Assembly (NCBI GenBank): GCA_030653365.1
Contig: JAURZL010000011.1
Coordinates: forward strand, 214,842 to 278,841
DNA from: Anaerolineaceae bacterium
GTDB lineage: Bacteria; Chloroflexota; Anaerolineae; Anaerolineales; Anaerolineaceae
Reading direction: 5' to 3'
Length of the DNA stretch: 64,000 nt
Each line of letters opens with the position of its first letter. The first letter of the stretch is position 1. Positions 27,714 through 36,524 of the stretch are shown here, in pieces. Below the pieces are notes generated by a model. It was not told where the DNA came from and ran no database searches. It saw nothing but the letters and a program-made list of their open reading frames with translations. The translations under genes and the position numbers were made by a program.

Positions 27714-27779
27714 CAACCTGAAGAAAATCAGGTTGCATTTTTAATTTAGTGAGAGCCGGGTACGCCGCCCCCGGCTCTC
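27714..27779. terminator. Pair of terminator-like hairpins not next to any gene end
   Basis: CAACCTGA / TCAGGTTG (27714-27735) is followed on the minus strand by TTTTTTTG and on the plus strand by CATTTTTAATTT. GAGAGCCGGG / CCCGGCTCTC (27751-27779) is a perfect 10-bp stem. They lie in a 600-bp gap between two divergent genes, so they do not end a known gene. The remainder of the gap (27780-28154) is AT-rich with an imperfect ACCCTACGC repeat near 27860-27875 and no reading frame. Confidence 0.65.
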
Positions 27780-28154
27780 ATTTTAAGGAGGAGAAGAAGA
27801 GAAGTCGCCCTTTGTTATTTACAATATTACCAGAACATATTGAACATTACTTGACGCTTACCCTACGCCCACCCTACGCTGACCTACCAATTACCTGACA
27901 ATTTCGGTAGAATTTCAATTGTTTATCCAATATGATCAAATTGACCTAAGATTTTCTGTTAAAATGAATTCAAATGTCACGGTGGAAAACAATGATTGGG
28001 TAGAATTTCCATTTATGAACTTGCCTGGGAATCAACATTTTTGTGGGTAAAAATTGGGTTACGGGATATGGATCCTTATGAGAATGATAATTGATGGTAT
28101 ATTGATTTCAAGTGGTGTTTTTTTTGGTTAACCGCCCTTCTGGAGATGTGATTA

Positions 28155-29099
28155 ATGGATAATAATGAACCTATATTGAACAATGTCGAAGAAAATAAAA
28201 ATTATAAGGCTGGATTTGTGGCGGTAGTTGGCAGACCAAATGTTGGTAAATCTACATTGATGAATGCAATTCTTGGACAAAAGGTTGCTGCGGTATCACC
28301 AAAACCCCAGACCACACGAAAACAACAAATGGGAATATTTACCAATGATTTGGCTCAAATCGTTTTTATGGATACACCTGGAATGCACATTGCCAAACAT
28401 AAACTTGGAGACTACATGAACAAGGTTGCTGATTCAGCCTTATTCGACGGGGATTTGATTTTGTGGATTGTGGATGTATCAGTTGCACCAACGGAAGAAG
28501 ACCGGTTGATTGCTGAAAAAATCTCTGGTTTTTCACCACGTCCCGATTTATTCATCATTTTTAATAAAATGGATCTGATTTCTACAAACCAGATAAAACC
28601 TAATCAGATTTTGTATCAGAATCTTGTACCTGATTCTGTCTGTTTCGCGATAAGCGCCAGCCTGAAACAGGGGATTTCTGATTTATTGGAAAAAATCATA
28701 GAGAAAATCCCCTTGGGAGACCCTTTCTATGATGAAGATCAGGTGACCGATTTTTACGAGCGGGATATAGCGATAGAGCTGATTCGTGAAGCGGTTATGC
28801 GTCATCTGGAGGAAGAGGTGCCGCATTCAATTGCTGTCCGACTGGATTCCTATGAAGACCATGGTGAAGAATCTGCTTACATCATGGCGACATTATTTGT
28901 GGAACGTGACTCCCAGAAGGGGATCGTGATTGGTAAAAAAGGCAGTATGATTCGTGAAATTGGCAAGACTGCCCGTCAAGAAATTGAAACGATGACGGGT
29001 CGCAATGTTTATCTGGAACTGCGGGTGAAGGTACATAAAAATTGGCGCAATAATCCGGATGCACTTAAATTAATGGGTTACATTGTTCCGGAGAAATGA
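28155..29099 (+). CDS. era: GTPase Era
   Basis: Essential GTPase that binds the 3' end of 16S rRNA during 30S maturation. G1 is GRPNVGKS at residues 26-33, G3 DTPG at 73-76, G4 NKMD at 137-140, and the C-terminal KH domain holds GIVIGKKGSMIREIG and the RNA-binding tail RVKVHKNWRNNPDALKLMGY. 314 residues is normal. The leader at about 28078-28130 and the last 75 bp of the gene recur, joined, at 34553-34689, upstream of a yhhN-like gene. GGAG stands 10 bases before the ATG. No gene follows it closely in the same direction. Confidence 0.96.
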   Translation: MDNNEPILNNVEENKNYKAGFVAVVGRPNVGKSTLMNAILGQKVAAVSPKPQTTRKQQMGIFTNDLAQIVFMDTPGMHIAKHKLGDYMNKVADSALFDGDLILWIVDVSVAPTEEDRLIAEKISGFSPRPDLFIIFNKMDLISTNQIKPNQILYQNLVPDSVCFAISASLKQGISDLLEKIIEKIPLGDPFYDEDQVTDFYERDIAIELIREAVMRHLEEEVPHSIAVRLDSYEDHGEESAYIMATLFVERDSQKGIVIGKKGSMIREIGKTARQEIETMTGRNVYLELRVKVHKNWRNNPDALKLMGYIVPEK

Positions 29100-29217
29100 A
29101 AAATCAACGTAGCGTTTAATAACGATATCGGAATCATCTCAATTAAACGGGGTTGTCATATTGAAAAGATACCGATATCAGGTTTTTTGAAAATTGTTTT
29201 CTAATTCAGATTCTTGA

Positions 29218-29943
29218 TCAGGTACCCAGATATGCCTCTTTCACTTCTGGGTTACGTTCTACCTCCTCTGCTGTGCCTGACAGTGTAATTGTTCCAGTTT
29301 CTAGTACATAGGCTTTCGTTGCATATCGCAAGGCCAGGTTTGCGTTCTGCTCAACGAGCAGAATAGTTGTACCTTCCCGATTAATTTGTGCGAGGTTTTC
29401 GAATAGTTCCTTTACCAAAATGGGAGCAAGCCCCATAGAAGGTTCATCGAGCAACATCAAAGAACCTCGATTCATCATTGAGCGACCGACTGCAAGCATT
29501 TGTTGCTCTCCACCACTCAATAAATCAGCTAATTGAGATTTTCGCTCTCCCAGGCGAGGAAAAACACCGAACACCCGCTCTAAATCTTCTTCAATGTTCT
29601 TTTTATCTTTACGACCATAAGCAGCAATTTTTAAGTTTTCCATGACACTGAGGTTACCGAAAACTCTGCGGCCTTCCGGTACAAGGGTTATCCCCAATTT
29701 ATTAACGATATCGTGGGGTTGATATTGTAACAAATCCTCGCCTTTGAAATGGATCGAGCCTGAAACTACCCTGCCTCCCATTTCTTTAATCTGGCGCACA
29801 ATTGACCATAAAGTTGTCGATTTGCCTGCCCCATTTGCTCCAATCAAGGTCACAATTTCCCCTTCTTCCACATCAAAGGAGATGCCATGCAGTGCTTGGA
29901 TTGCTCCATACGAAACAACAAGATCTTTTATGCTTAGCAACAT
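29218..29943 (-). CDS. livF: Branched-chain amino acid ABC transporter ATPase
   Basis: One of the two ATPases energising the Liv importer at the inner face of the membrane. Walker A GANGAGKST is near residue 35, the signature is LLSGGEQQMLAVGRSM, Walker B is LMLLDEPSMGL, and the family tail reads EVKEAYLGT. 241 residues is typical for LivF. The start ATG overlaps the livG stop codon, showing translational coupling. Last gene of the minus-strand order livK-livH-livM-livG-livF. The substrate class (branched-chain amino acids or related amides) is known only at family level. Confidence 0.95.
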   Translation of the reverse strand: MLLSIKDLVVSYGAIQALHGISFDVEEGEIVTLIGANGAGKSTTLWSIVRQIKEMGGRVVSGSIHFKGEDLLQYQPHDIVNKLGITLVPEGRRVFGNLSVMENLKIAAYGRKDKKNIEEDLERVFGVFPRLGERKSQLADLLSGGEQQMLAVGRSMMNRGSLMLLDEPSMGLAPILVKELFENLAQINREGTTILLVEQNANLALRYATKAYVLETGTITLSGTAEEVERNPEVKEAYLGT

Positions 29944-30710
29944 TATGTAACCTCCTCGCCTAAATATGCTTTGATCACTTGTGGATTATTGCGAATTTCT
30001 TCAGGTGTTCCTTCAGCGATCGTTGAGCCAAAATCGAGTACCTGAATTCGCTCACAAATATTCATAATAACGCGCATCTGGTGCTCAATAATCCAGATTG
30101 TTACTTTAAATTCATCTTTTACCCAGCGTACTAATTTAATTAATTCACCAATTTCACCCTGATTCATCCCTGCTGCAGGTTCATCAAGCAGAATTATCTT
30201 GGGGTTCATGACCAATGCACGGCAAATTTCTACCCTGCGTTGAATACCGTAAGGCAAGTTTCTGGGTAATTCATTGATATATGGAATTAGATTGAATTTT
30301 TCAAGCAAATCTATTGCTTCTTGTGAGACTTTCTGTTCGTCTTTTACCAGGCGAGAAGTGAAAAAGAATGAGTCGAGGAGTTTATAATCTATTTGTGAAA
30401 AATGAGCAATACGCAAATTATCAATTACGGATAGTTCATTCCACAAACGAATGTTTTGAAAGGTTCTACCTATTCCTAGTGAAGTAATTTGATGTGGACG
30501 GCGACCGATCAGATTATGACCAGTAAACGTGATTGATCCTTGGGTAGGACGGTAGAGACCACAGACCAGATTGAAAACTGTACTTTTGCCAGCTCCATTT
30601 GGACCAATCAGTCCTACCAATTCATTTTCATTTAACTCAAGATTGAAGTCATCGACTGATCTTAAACCACCAAAGAAATGTGTAAGGTTCTCAACTTTTA
30701 ATAAAGGCAT
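29943..30710 (-). CDS. livG: Branched-chain amino acid ABC transporter ATPase
   Basis: Second ATPase of the Liv importer. Walker A is GPNGAGKSTVFNL near residue 35; the long LivG-specific insertion with GRRPHQITSLGIGRTFQNIR follows; Walker B is IILLDEPAAGMN. The usual LSGG signature is replaced by the LivG-type LPYGIQRRVEICRAL, which is normal for this subfamily. The C-terminus ends VIKAYLGEE. 255 residues is typical. Its start overlaps the end of livM by about 20 bp. Confidence 0.95.
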   Translation of the reverse strand: MPLLKVENLTHFFGGLRSVDDFNLELNENELVGLIGPNGAGKSTVFNLVCGLYRPTQGSITFTGHNLIGRRPHQITSLGIGRTFQNIRLWNELSVIDNLRIAHFSQIDYKLLDSFFFTSRLVKDEQKVSQEAIDLLEKFNLIPYINELPRNLPYGIQRRVEICRALVMNPKIILLDEPAAGMNQGEIGELIKLVRWVKDEFKVTIWIIEHQMRVIMNICERIQVLDFGSTIAEGTPEEIRNNPQVIKAYLGEEVT

Positions 30711-31737
30711 TTGTTAATCGCTCCTGCAGAGATGAAAAATATTTTTTCAAAGTTGGGAAAACATCCAATAATTCTCGATTTCCCATAATGCCAGTAGGTC
30801 TAAATAACATTAAGATAATTAAAAGAAGTGGAGTTGCCACCCACCGAAATACATCTAAAGGTTTCAGCAATTCAAGCATTATTGTGAAAACAATTGCGCT
30901 GATAACAGATCCACTGAGTGAACCCATTCCTCCTAGATATACCATAACAAGAATATAAGTCGATTGCAGAATAAAGTAGCTTGACGGATTAATAAAAGTG
31001 ACAGTGTGGGCATGCAATCCCCCTGCCATACCAGCTAATCCGCAAGACAGCATAAACGCCACTATTTTAAGCCATCTCGTATCGACGGTCATGAGTTCAG
31101 AGGCGATTTCATCATCACGAATGGCAACAATACTTTTCCCCATGGTTGAGTTTACAAAATTTCGGATGATATAAATGGAAAATACAACCACCACAAACGT
31201 CCAAAAAATTAACCATGGGAAACTCACAAGATTATCCATTGCCTTCATGACTTTTCCCATTCCCATAAATCCACGCGGGCCTCCAATGGCGTCAATGTTC
31301 TCGATGGCACTTTTAAAAATGAAATTGACTGCCAATGTGACAATTGCCAGATAATCTCCTCGTGTTTTGAAAGATGGAATAGCAATCAATAAGCTGAATA
31401 GCGCTGCAGTTATTCCACCAATGATAAGCGTTATCGGAAAAATCAGAATAGATAATTCTTCAGGTAAAATTGCTTTTCCAAAAAAAGAACTATCTGTGAG
31501 TAAATAAACGGTAAGTAAGGAAGAGGAATAAGCTCCAACACCCATAAATGCTGCGTGTCCGACAGAAAATTCGCCCATATAACCATTAATCAGGTTCAAA
31601 CTGACTGTCAGTATGATGTTGATGCCGATTAGTGCAATGATGAATTGAATGTAATTACTGAACCAACCTAACCAGGATGGCACAATACAAATTAGAAATG
31701 AAATTCCGATCAGCGTAGGCATACCAAAGCGTTTCAT
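30691..31737 (-). CDS. livM: Branched-chain amino acid ABC transporter permease
   Basis: Membrane permease of the Liv importer with about nine hydrophobic segments. Family marks include LNLINGYMGEFSVGHAAFMGVGAY (in two parts around residues 47-70), FKTRGDYLAIVTLA, and the ATPase-docking stretch with IRDDEIASELMTVDTRWLK. The C-terminus LFRPTGIMGNRE is typical. 348 residues is normal. It lies 36 bp after livH and overlaps livG. Confidence 0.95.
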   Translation of the reverse strand: MKRFGMPTLIGISFLICIVPSWLGWFSNYIQFIIALIGINIILTVSLNLINGYMGEFSVGHAAFMGVGAYSSSLLTVYLLTDSSFFGKAILPEELSILIFPITLIIGGITAALFSLLIAIPSFKTRGDYLAIVTLAVNFIFKSAIENIDAIGGPRGFMGMGKVMKAMDNLVSFPWLIFWTFVVVVFSIYIIRNFVNSTMGKSIVAIRDDEIASELMTVDTRWLKIVAFMLSCGLAGMAGGLHAHTVTFINPSSYFILQSTYILVMVYLGGMGSLSGSVISAIVFTIMLELLKPLDVFRWVATPLLLIILMLFRPTGIMGNRELLDVFPTLKKYFSSLQERLTNAFIKS

Positions 31738-31773
31738 AGATCCTCCTGGATTTTTTCTATAAGGTTAAACAAC

Positions 31774-32706
31774 TTAAACTTTGGTGCGACGAGGGACACC
31801 AAACAGCCCCGTCGGCTTAATTGCCAGGATTAGCAGCAGGACCACAAAGGCTATCAAATCGCGGTAGGTTGATGGTAAAAAAGCGGCAACAAAAATTTGG
31901 GTAAAACCTAAAATGTATCCTCCAACCATCGCCCCGCGAATGGAACCAATGCCACCAACCACAGCAGCTATGAATGCCTGCCAACCAACCAGCATACCCA
32001 TATTGAAACGAAGGATGGGAAATGCAGTTCCGTACATAATACCTGCCAATGCTGCCATTGATGATCCAAGCACAAATGTTATTAAAATTATTTGATCAAC
32101 AGAAATACCCATAAGCGGAACAGCGAGTCGATCATATGAAATCGCTCGCATGGCCATACCCCAACGAGTTTTTTGTACGATGTACCATAGAATTCCCATA
32201 ATAAGGAATGAAAGCAAAATTACGTAAATCTTGATATTGGTGACTGTGATTCCACCAATTGAGTAAATAATTTTATTGAATAGAGTTGGAAATTGACGAT
32301 CACTTGCACCCAGTAGAGCAAGATTTCCATACTCAAGTAAAAGACCAAACATAAGTGCAGTTATCACAAGATATAGTCTATGTGCTCCTCGATTTCTCAA
32401 AGGCCGATAAGCAATCCGTTCGATCGCGACACCTACCAGGGCTGTAATGAACATTGTTAAAACAATCGTCAAAGGAATAACAACCCAGCCAGGGAGGTCG
32501 AACGGTAATTTTATTTCAAAGTTGTTGAGCAAAAATGTCCCTATGAAATACCCGGTATAAGCGCCAACCATAAAAATATCACCGTGAGCAAAATTGATCA
32601 GTAATAGTACTCCATACACTAATGTATACCCTACTGCAATCAATGCCAAAAAACTACCCCATTGCATGGCATTAATAAAATTTTGGATGAAGAAATCTAT
32701 TGTCAC
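31774..32706 (-). CDS. livH: Branched-chain amino acid ABC transporter permease
   Basis: Second membrane permease, 310 residues, with eight or so hydrophobic spans. Family motifs are GYTLVYGVLLLINFAHGDIF near residue 26, the coupling segment MAMRAISYDRLAVPLMGIS, and the C-terminal KPTGLFGVPRRTKV. It is preceded by an AGGAGGA-type site and a hairpin at 32753-32787 that separates it from the binding-protein gene. Confidence 0.95.
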   Translation of the reverse strand: MTIDFFIQNFINAMQWGSFLALIAVGYTLVYGVLLLINFAHGDIFMVGAYTGYFIGTFLLNNFEIKLPFDLPGWVVIPLTIVLTMFITALVGVAIERIAYRPLRNRGAHRLYLVITALMFGLLLEYGNLALLGASDRQFPTLFNKIIYSIGGITVTNIKIYVILLSFLIMGILWYIVQKTRWGMAMRAISYDRLAVPLMGISVDQIILITFVLGSSMAALAGIMYGTAFPILRFNMGMLVGWQAFIAAVVGGIGSIRGAMVGGYILGFTQIFVAAFLPSTYRDLIAFVVLLLILAIKPTGLFGVPRRTKV

Positions 32707-32752
32707 TAAATCCTCCTTGCGATGATTTCTGGAATGTCAATGAGAGAAATCC

Positions 32753-32787
32753 AACCTCCCGACCATTATTAAGTGAGTCAGGAGGTT
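32753..32787 (-). terminator. Intercistronic hairpin between livK and livH
   Basis: AACCTCC and GGAGGTT form a 7-bp stem that can be extended by GAC/GTC inside. No strong T run follows. It probably allows partial termination after the binding-protein gene, keeping permease levels lower. Confidence 0.5.
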
Positions 32788-32829
32788 AAATTTCCATCTA
32801 CCGACCCGAATATTTAAACAATATTGGGT

Positions 32830-34005
32830 TTATGGACAGGCTGTATCAAAGGCGATGAATTCACCATTTTGAATTTGGACAATCACAGCGCATTTAATCG
32901 GGTCACCCTGTTCATCAAAGGTCATTTTCCCAGTGATACCCTCGAAATCTTTGATAGATGCCATGCCATCACGAATGCAACTACGATCGGCAGTCAGGTC
33001 ACCTGTAATATTTCCACAATTCTTAATGGCTTGTGTCACCAGCATCATCGAATCCCAGGTTAACGCGGCAACATCACCTGGAATATATTGGTAAGCAGCA
33101 TTGAATTTATCAATAAACTCCTTGGTTGCACCAGTGGCACCATTGGCAACATAGTGGGTACTGAAGAAGGATCCTTCACAATCAGAACCACAAAGTTCCA
33201 ATAGTTGAGGATCTCCCCATGAATCACTTCCCATAATTGGAATGTTCATCCCAAGGTCTTTTGCCTGTGAAACAATCAATGGAACTTCCTGGTAGTATTG
33301 GGGGGTGAAGAGAACTTCACAACCAGACGATTTTATTGAAGTCAATTGAGCACTGAAATCCTGATCCCCAGTCGTAAAACTTTCAAACTGTAATACAGAA
33401 CCGGCGCCATGTAGATTTTCCCATGCTGATTTAAAATTATCCGCCAGACCTTTAGGATAGTCACTGGCGATGTCAAACAGAACACAGGCTTTGGTGGCAT
33501 TGAATTGATTTGAAGCGAAATTTGCTACAACAGGTCCCTGAAAAGGATCCAGGAATGGTGCACGAAAAACCCAGGGTCGATTTAAAGTTGTATTCGGGTT
33601 TGTTGACCATGGGCTGATCATTGGTGTCTCAAGATTATTAGCCACTTCGCCAGCGGGAACAGCGGCATTGCTGGGATTTGGACCGACCATTGCTAAAATA
33701 TTATCCTGACTGATCAGTTTATTAGCAGCTCCTGCTGCACCTTCTGCCGTTGCATTATTGTCTTCAACGACTAGCTCTAACATAAATTTTTTCCCGCCTA
33801 CATCTATTCCACCCGCGTCATTGATTTCTTTGACATACATCTCGGCTGCGAATTTACTTTGTTCCCCTACCTTAGGCTTATCTCCGGTAATTTCAGCATT
33901 TATACCAATTTTGATTGTATCTCCAGCACCAGCACTACAAGCAGAGGCAAAAAACGCAGCGACAAGTAAAACAGAAACAATTTTAAAGATCATTTTAATT
34001 TTCAT
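32830..34005 (-). CDS. livK: Branched-chain amino acid binding lipoprotein
   Basis: Extracytoplasmic binding protein of the Leu/Ile/Val (peripla_BP_6) family that delivers substrate to LivHM. From the chosen start KIKMIFKIVSVLLVAAFFASAC the lipobox cysteine falls near residue 22. Mature family motifs are IKIGINAEITGDKPKVGEQ, LVVEDNNATAEGA, MVGPNPSNAA and the SWGDPQLLELCG region. The frame opens 8 codons earlier, but AAGGA before the ATG at 34005 and the signal peptide fix the start. First gene of the liv unit. Gene symbol livK rather than livJ is a convention, not a proven specificity. Confidence 0.93.
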   Translation of the reverse strand: MKIKMIFKIVSVLLVAAFFASACSAGAGDTIKIGINAEITGDKPKVGEQSKFAAEMYVKEINDAGGIDVGGKKFMLELVVEDNNATAEGAAGAANKLISQDNILAMVGPNPSNAAVPAGEVANNLETPMISPWSTNPNTTLNRPWVFRAPFLDPFQGPVVANFASNQFNATKACVLFDIASDYPKGLADNFKSAWENLHGAGSVLQFESFTTGDQDFSAQLTSIKSSGCEVLFTPQYYQEVPLIVSQAKDLGMNIPIMGSDSWGDPQLLELCGSDCEGSFFSTHYVANGATGATKEFIDKFNAAYQYIPGDVAALTWDSMMLVTQAIKNCGNITGDLTADRSCIRDGMASIKDFEGITGKMTFDEQGDPIKCAVIVQIQNGEFIAFDTACP

Positions 34006-34552
34006 TTTTCTATCCTTCTCAAACCACATCAGTTATCAAAAAGAGATCGAAATACAATTGTTGCCTTCAATATTAACAGGCCAAAAATTCAAAAATTTTC
34101 TATACACATCACCTCCATTTTCTAAAAAGAATTGAATAGATAGACACAATTTTTGTCAATTTATGATTGATTGGCCATGATGGAAGATTAAGGCTGGGGA
34201 ACAAAGAATCTTGATGGACTTAAATCTTGTTCAACATTGAATTTTTTTTGGTCCTACAGTACTGATGAGGGAGGATAATTTTTTTTACAAAATTTATCTT
34301 CTTACTCAAGTTGATTTAATCATTATACTTAATTGTTTTTCAGATGCAAGGAAAAAAATGATTGATAATTTTTTCACCAAATTCAAAAATCTAAAACTAA
34401 ATCCAGGAGGGGATTAATTAAATCCTGTGACTGCCTGAACATCTGATTTAATTTACATGCAAATTGAATAACAGCCACGCTATTTTGTTCTCAAACCAAA
34501 TCTGTTACTGGATGTGCTGATGGAAATGATTTTTTTTGGTGGGCAAACAAAC

Positions 34553-34689
34553 TTGAGAATTATAATTAATGGTATATTGATTTTAAGTGGTGGATTTGGT
34601 TAATATTCCACAAGGTGAAGGTGAATAAAAATTGGCGCAATAATCTAGATGCCCTAAATTTGTTGGGTCGGGTGGTTCAGGAGAAGTAA
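34553..34689 (+). pseudogene. Era remnant: duplicated leader joined to the 3' end
   Basis: The stretch at about 34553-34605 matches the era leader at 28078-28130 (shared ATGGTATATTGATTT, AAGTGGTG, TTTGGTTAA). Directly after, 34612-34689 matches the last 75 bp of era (shared AATAAAAATTGGCGCAATAA; encoded VKVNKNWRNNLDAL against VKVHKNWRNNPDAL in era). The 890 bp in between are missing. The remnant's stop TAA overlaps the ATG of the yhhN-like gene, so the ancestral order was probably era-yhhN. The preceding 450 bp (34100-34550) are AT-rich and hold nothing I can name. Confidence 0.8.
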
Positions 34690-35363
34690 TGATTATACCT
34701 TTAGGAGTAGCGCTGGCAATTGTCATGCCTTTAGAGTGGGTTTCTGCAGGAAAACACTGGATTCGATTGCGTGTAGTTACGAAGCCATTATCATTGCTTT
34801 TATTGATCGCTCTTTTTTCTAATCTCGGAGGATGGATTAATCCAGGTTATTGGTTTGGTGCTGGCTTGGTTTTCTCCTTATTAGGAGATATATTTTTGTT
34901 AATGCGCAAAAGGTTATTTATCGCTGGCCTTTTCTCATTCCTGGTTGCTCATATTCTTTATATTATTGGTTTTAGTTTCGGTACGTTACAATTTTCTCTG
35001 TGGGTCCTTGTTCCGGTGTTGTTGGTGATTGGACTGGTTGTATTGGCGTATCCCAGAATTATTCGAGGAATACGCCGGAGATTGGAACACCGACACTTGT
35101 GGCTGCCAATTCTTTTATATATGATCACCATTACCAGTATGTTGTTCTTAGCCATGATGACCTGGTTCAGAGAGAATTGGAGTATCAATGCCGCTATTAT
35201 TGCCAGCCTGGGTGCGCTTTTATTTACAATTTCGGATACAGTTCTTTGTACAGGACGTTTTTTACGGCCTGTTCCCTATGGAAATTTTGTGGTGATGTTT
35301 ACCTATCATCTGGGGCAGGTGGGTATCACCCTGGGAGTACTAATCATGTTAGGCTTACTATAG
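34689..35363 (+). CDS. YhhN-family membrane protein (lysoplasmalogenase-like)
   Basis: Integral membrane protein of 224 residues with about eight hydrophobic spans, of the YhhN/TMEM86 family, some members of which hydrolyse the vinyl-ether bond of lysoplasmalogens. Visible family residues: KPLSLLLLIALF, the GLVFSLLGDIFLLM segment with its aspartate, FLVAHILYIIGF, and the second aspartate in LLFTISDTVLCTGRFLRP, then YHLGQVGI. The ATG overlaps the stop codon of the era remnant, which suggests it was once coupled to era. Plasmalogens occur in anaerobes, so the enzyme role is plausible but unproven here. The next gene is convergent. Confidence 0.85.
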   Translation: MIIPLGVALAIVMPLEWVSAGKHWIRLRVVTKPLSLLLLIALFSNLGGWINPGYWFGAGLVFSLLGDIFLLMRKRLFIAGLFSFLVAHILYIIGFSFGTLQFSLWVLVPVLLVIGLVVLAYPRIIRGIRRRLEHRHLWLPILLYMITITSMLFLAMMTWFRENWSINAAIIASLGALLFTISDTVLCTGRFLRPVPYGNFVVMFTYHLGQVGITLGVLIMLGLL

Positions 35364-35368
35364 CCAGA

Positions 35369-36283
35369 TCAGGTTTTTGGTTCGATTAAAGGTCTGAACC
35401 CTTCCCCGAGTGCTTCGTGCGCCTGACCTATCACCATAAAAGCTTTCGGGTCAACTTCTTTAACGATTTCTTTTAACTGAGGGATCTCGGATTGTGTAAT
35501 CACAGAATAGATCACTGTGCGGTCCTCATGAGTGTATCCGCCTGTACCATGCAGCATGGTGACACCGCGTTCCAATGCTTCCATGATTCGTTGAGAAACA
35601 GCTTCCGGGTCGAAGGTTACGATCATGGCTGTTCGGTATACAGCCCGGCCTTCAAAGGCAATTTCTGCAGCCAGACCACTGACATAAATTACTGCCAGAC
35701 CATAAAGAGCCCGTTCCCAGTCGAAAACTAATCCGCCTAATAAGACCACAACAGAATCTGTGATCAGGTAAGAGGTGGAAATGGAAATCCCAAAGCGGTG
35801 ATTGAGAATTCGCCCGAGAATATCGCTGCCACCACTGGTACCTTTTCCACGATAAACCATTCCCAGACCAATGCCGTACATCAAACCACCATAGATACTG
35901 TTCAGAACCAGATCGTCTGTTACCCCTTCAGGGGATATGAATAAGACCAGAAAATCGGTGAGAAATGAAAAGATGACGATGGCGACAGCCGTTCTTAAGG
36001 CAAAACGTATTCCCCCCAGATATCGCCAACCGAGAATAAACAAAGGAATGTTGCCGATTAAAACCATTAATCCGATCGGAAATCCGGATAAATGATTGAT
36101 CAATTGAGCAGCTCCACTGACGCCACCACTAACCAGGAATGCCGGCACCAGAAATAGACGCATCGCAAATGCCTGAATAACAACGCCTAGGATTACAAAG
36201 AAGAAATCCTTAATCGTATCTCGTGATAATTTCATTGTGGAAATTTCCCGCACGAATTGATTTTTAAAGTCTTTCATTGACAT
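35369..36283 (-). CDS. YitT-family membrane protein (DUF161/DUF2179)
   Basis: Membrane protein of 304 residues. The N-terminal two thirds hold five to six spans with the YitT pattern PAFLVSGGVSGAAQLI and GTSGGSDILGRIL; the C-terminal 80 residues form the soluble DUF2179 domain (TMLHGTGGYTHEDRTVIYSV), a PII-like fold. Of three closely spaced ATGs I choose the second, at 36283, because GGAG stands six bases before it. The physiological role of the family is not settled; the C-terminal domain probably senses a small ligand. Convergent with the YhhN gene. Confidence 0.9.
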   Translation of the reverse strand: MSMKDFKNQFVREISTMKLSRDTIKDFFFVILGVVIQAFAMRLFLVPAFLVSGGVSGAAQLINHLSGFPIGLMVLIGNIPLFILGWRYLGGIRFALRTAVAIVIFSFLTDFLVLFISPEGVTDDLVLNSIYGGLMYGIGLGMVYRGKGTSGGSDILGRILNHRFGISISTSYLITDSVVVLLGGLVFDWERALYGLAVIYVSGLAAEIAFEGRAVYRTAMIVTFDPEAVSQRIMEALERGVTMLHGTGGYTHEDRTVIYSVITQSEIPQLKEIVKEVDPKAFMVIGQAHEALGEGFRPLIEPKT

Positions 36284-36524
36284 GCCAAACTCCATGATTC
36301 ATATCAGAAATTCTGATAATTTTTGCTGTAGGATTTCACCTTTTATTAGATTAATCCCGATTTGTTTCGAGAACTTCGATGGTGATGATTAGCAAATTAA
36401 TCAGCCGTGATTATATCCGGGATTGGTGTTCCTGAACATGGATTTAAATTCCAATATATCTTTAATTAGAAAAAAAATTTTTTTAACTATAATTAATCTA
36501 TCAAATTCTCCAGAGGTTTCACTG

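Noticed and set aside
34090..34125. Leader peptide before livK (GGAGGTGATGTG on the minus strand)
   Set aside because: The start would be only two bases from the GGAGG and the frame would be six codons long, with no branched-chain amino acid codon run.
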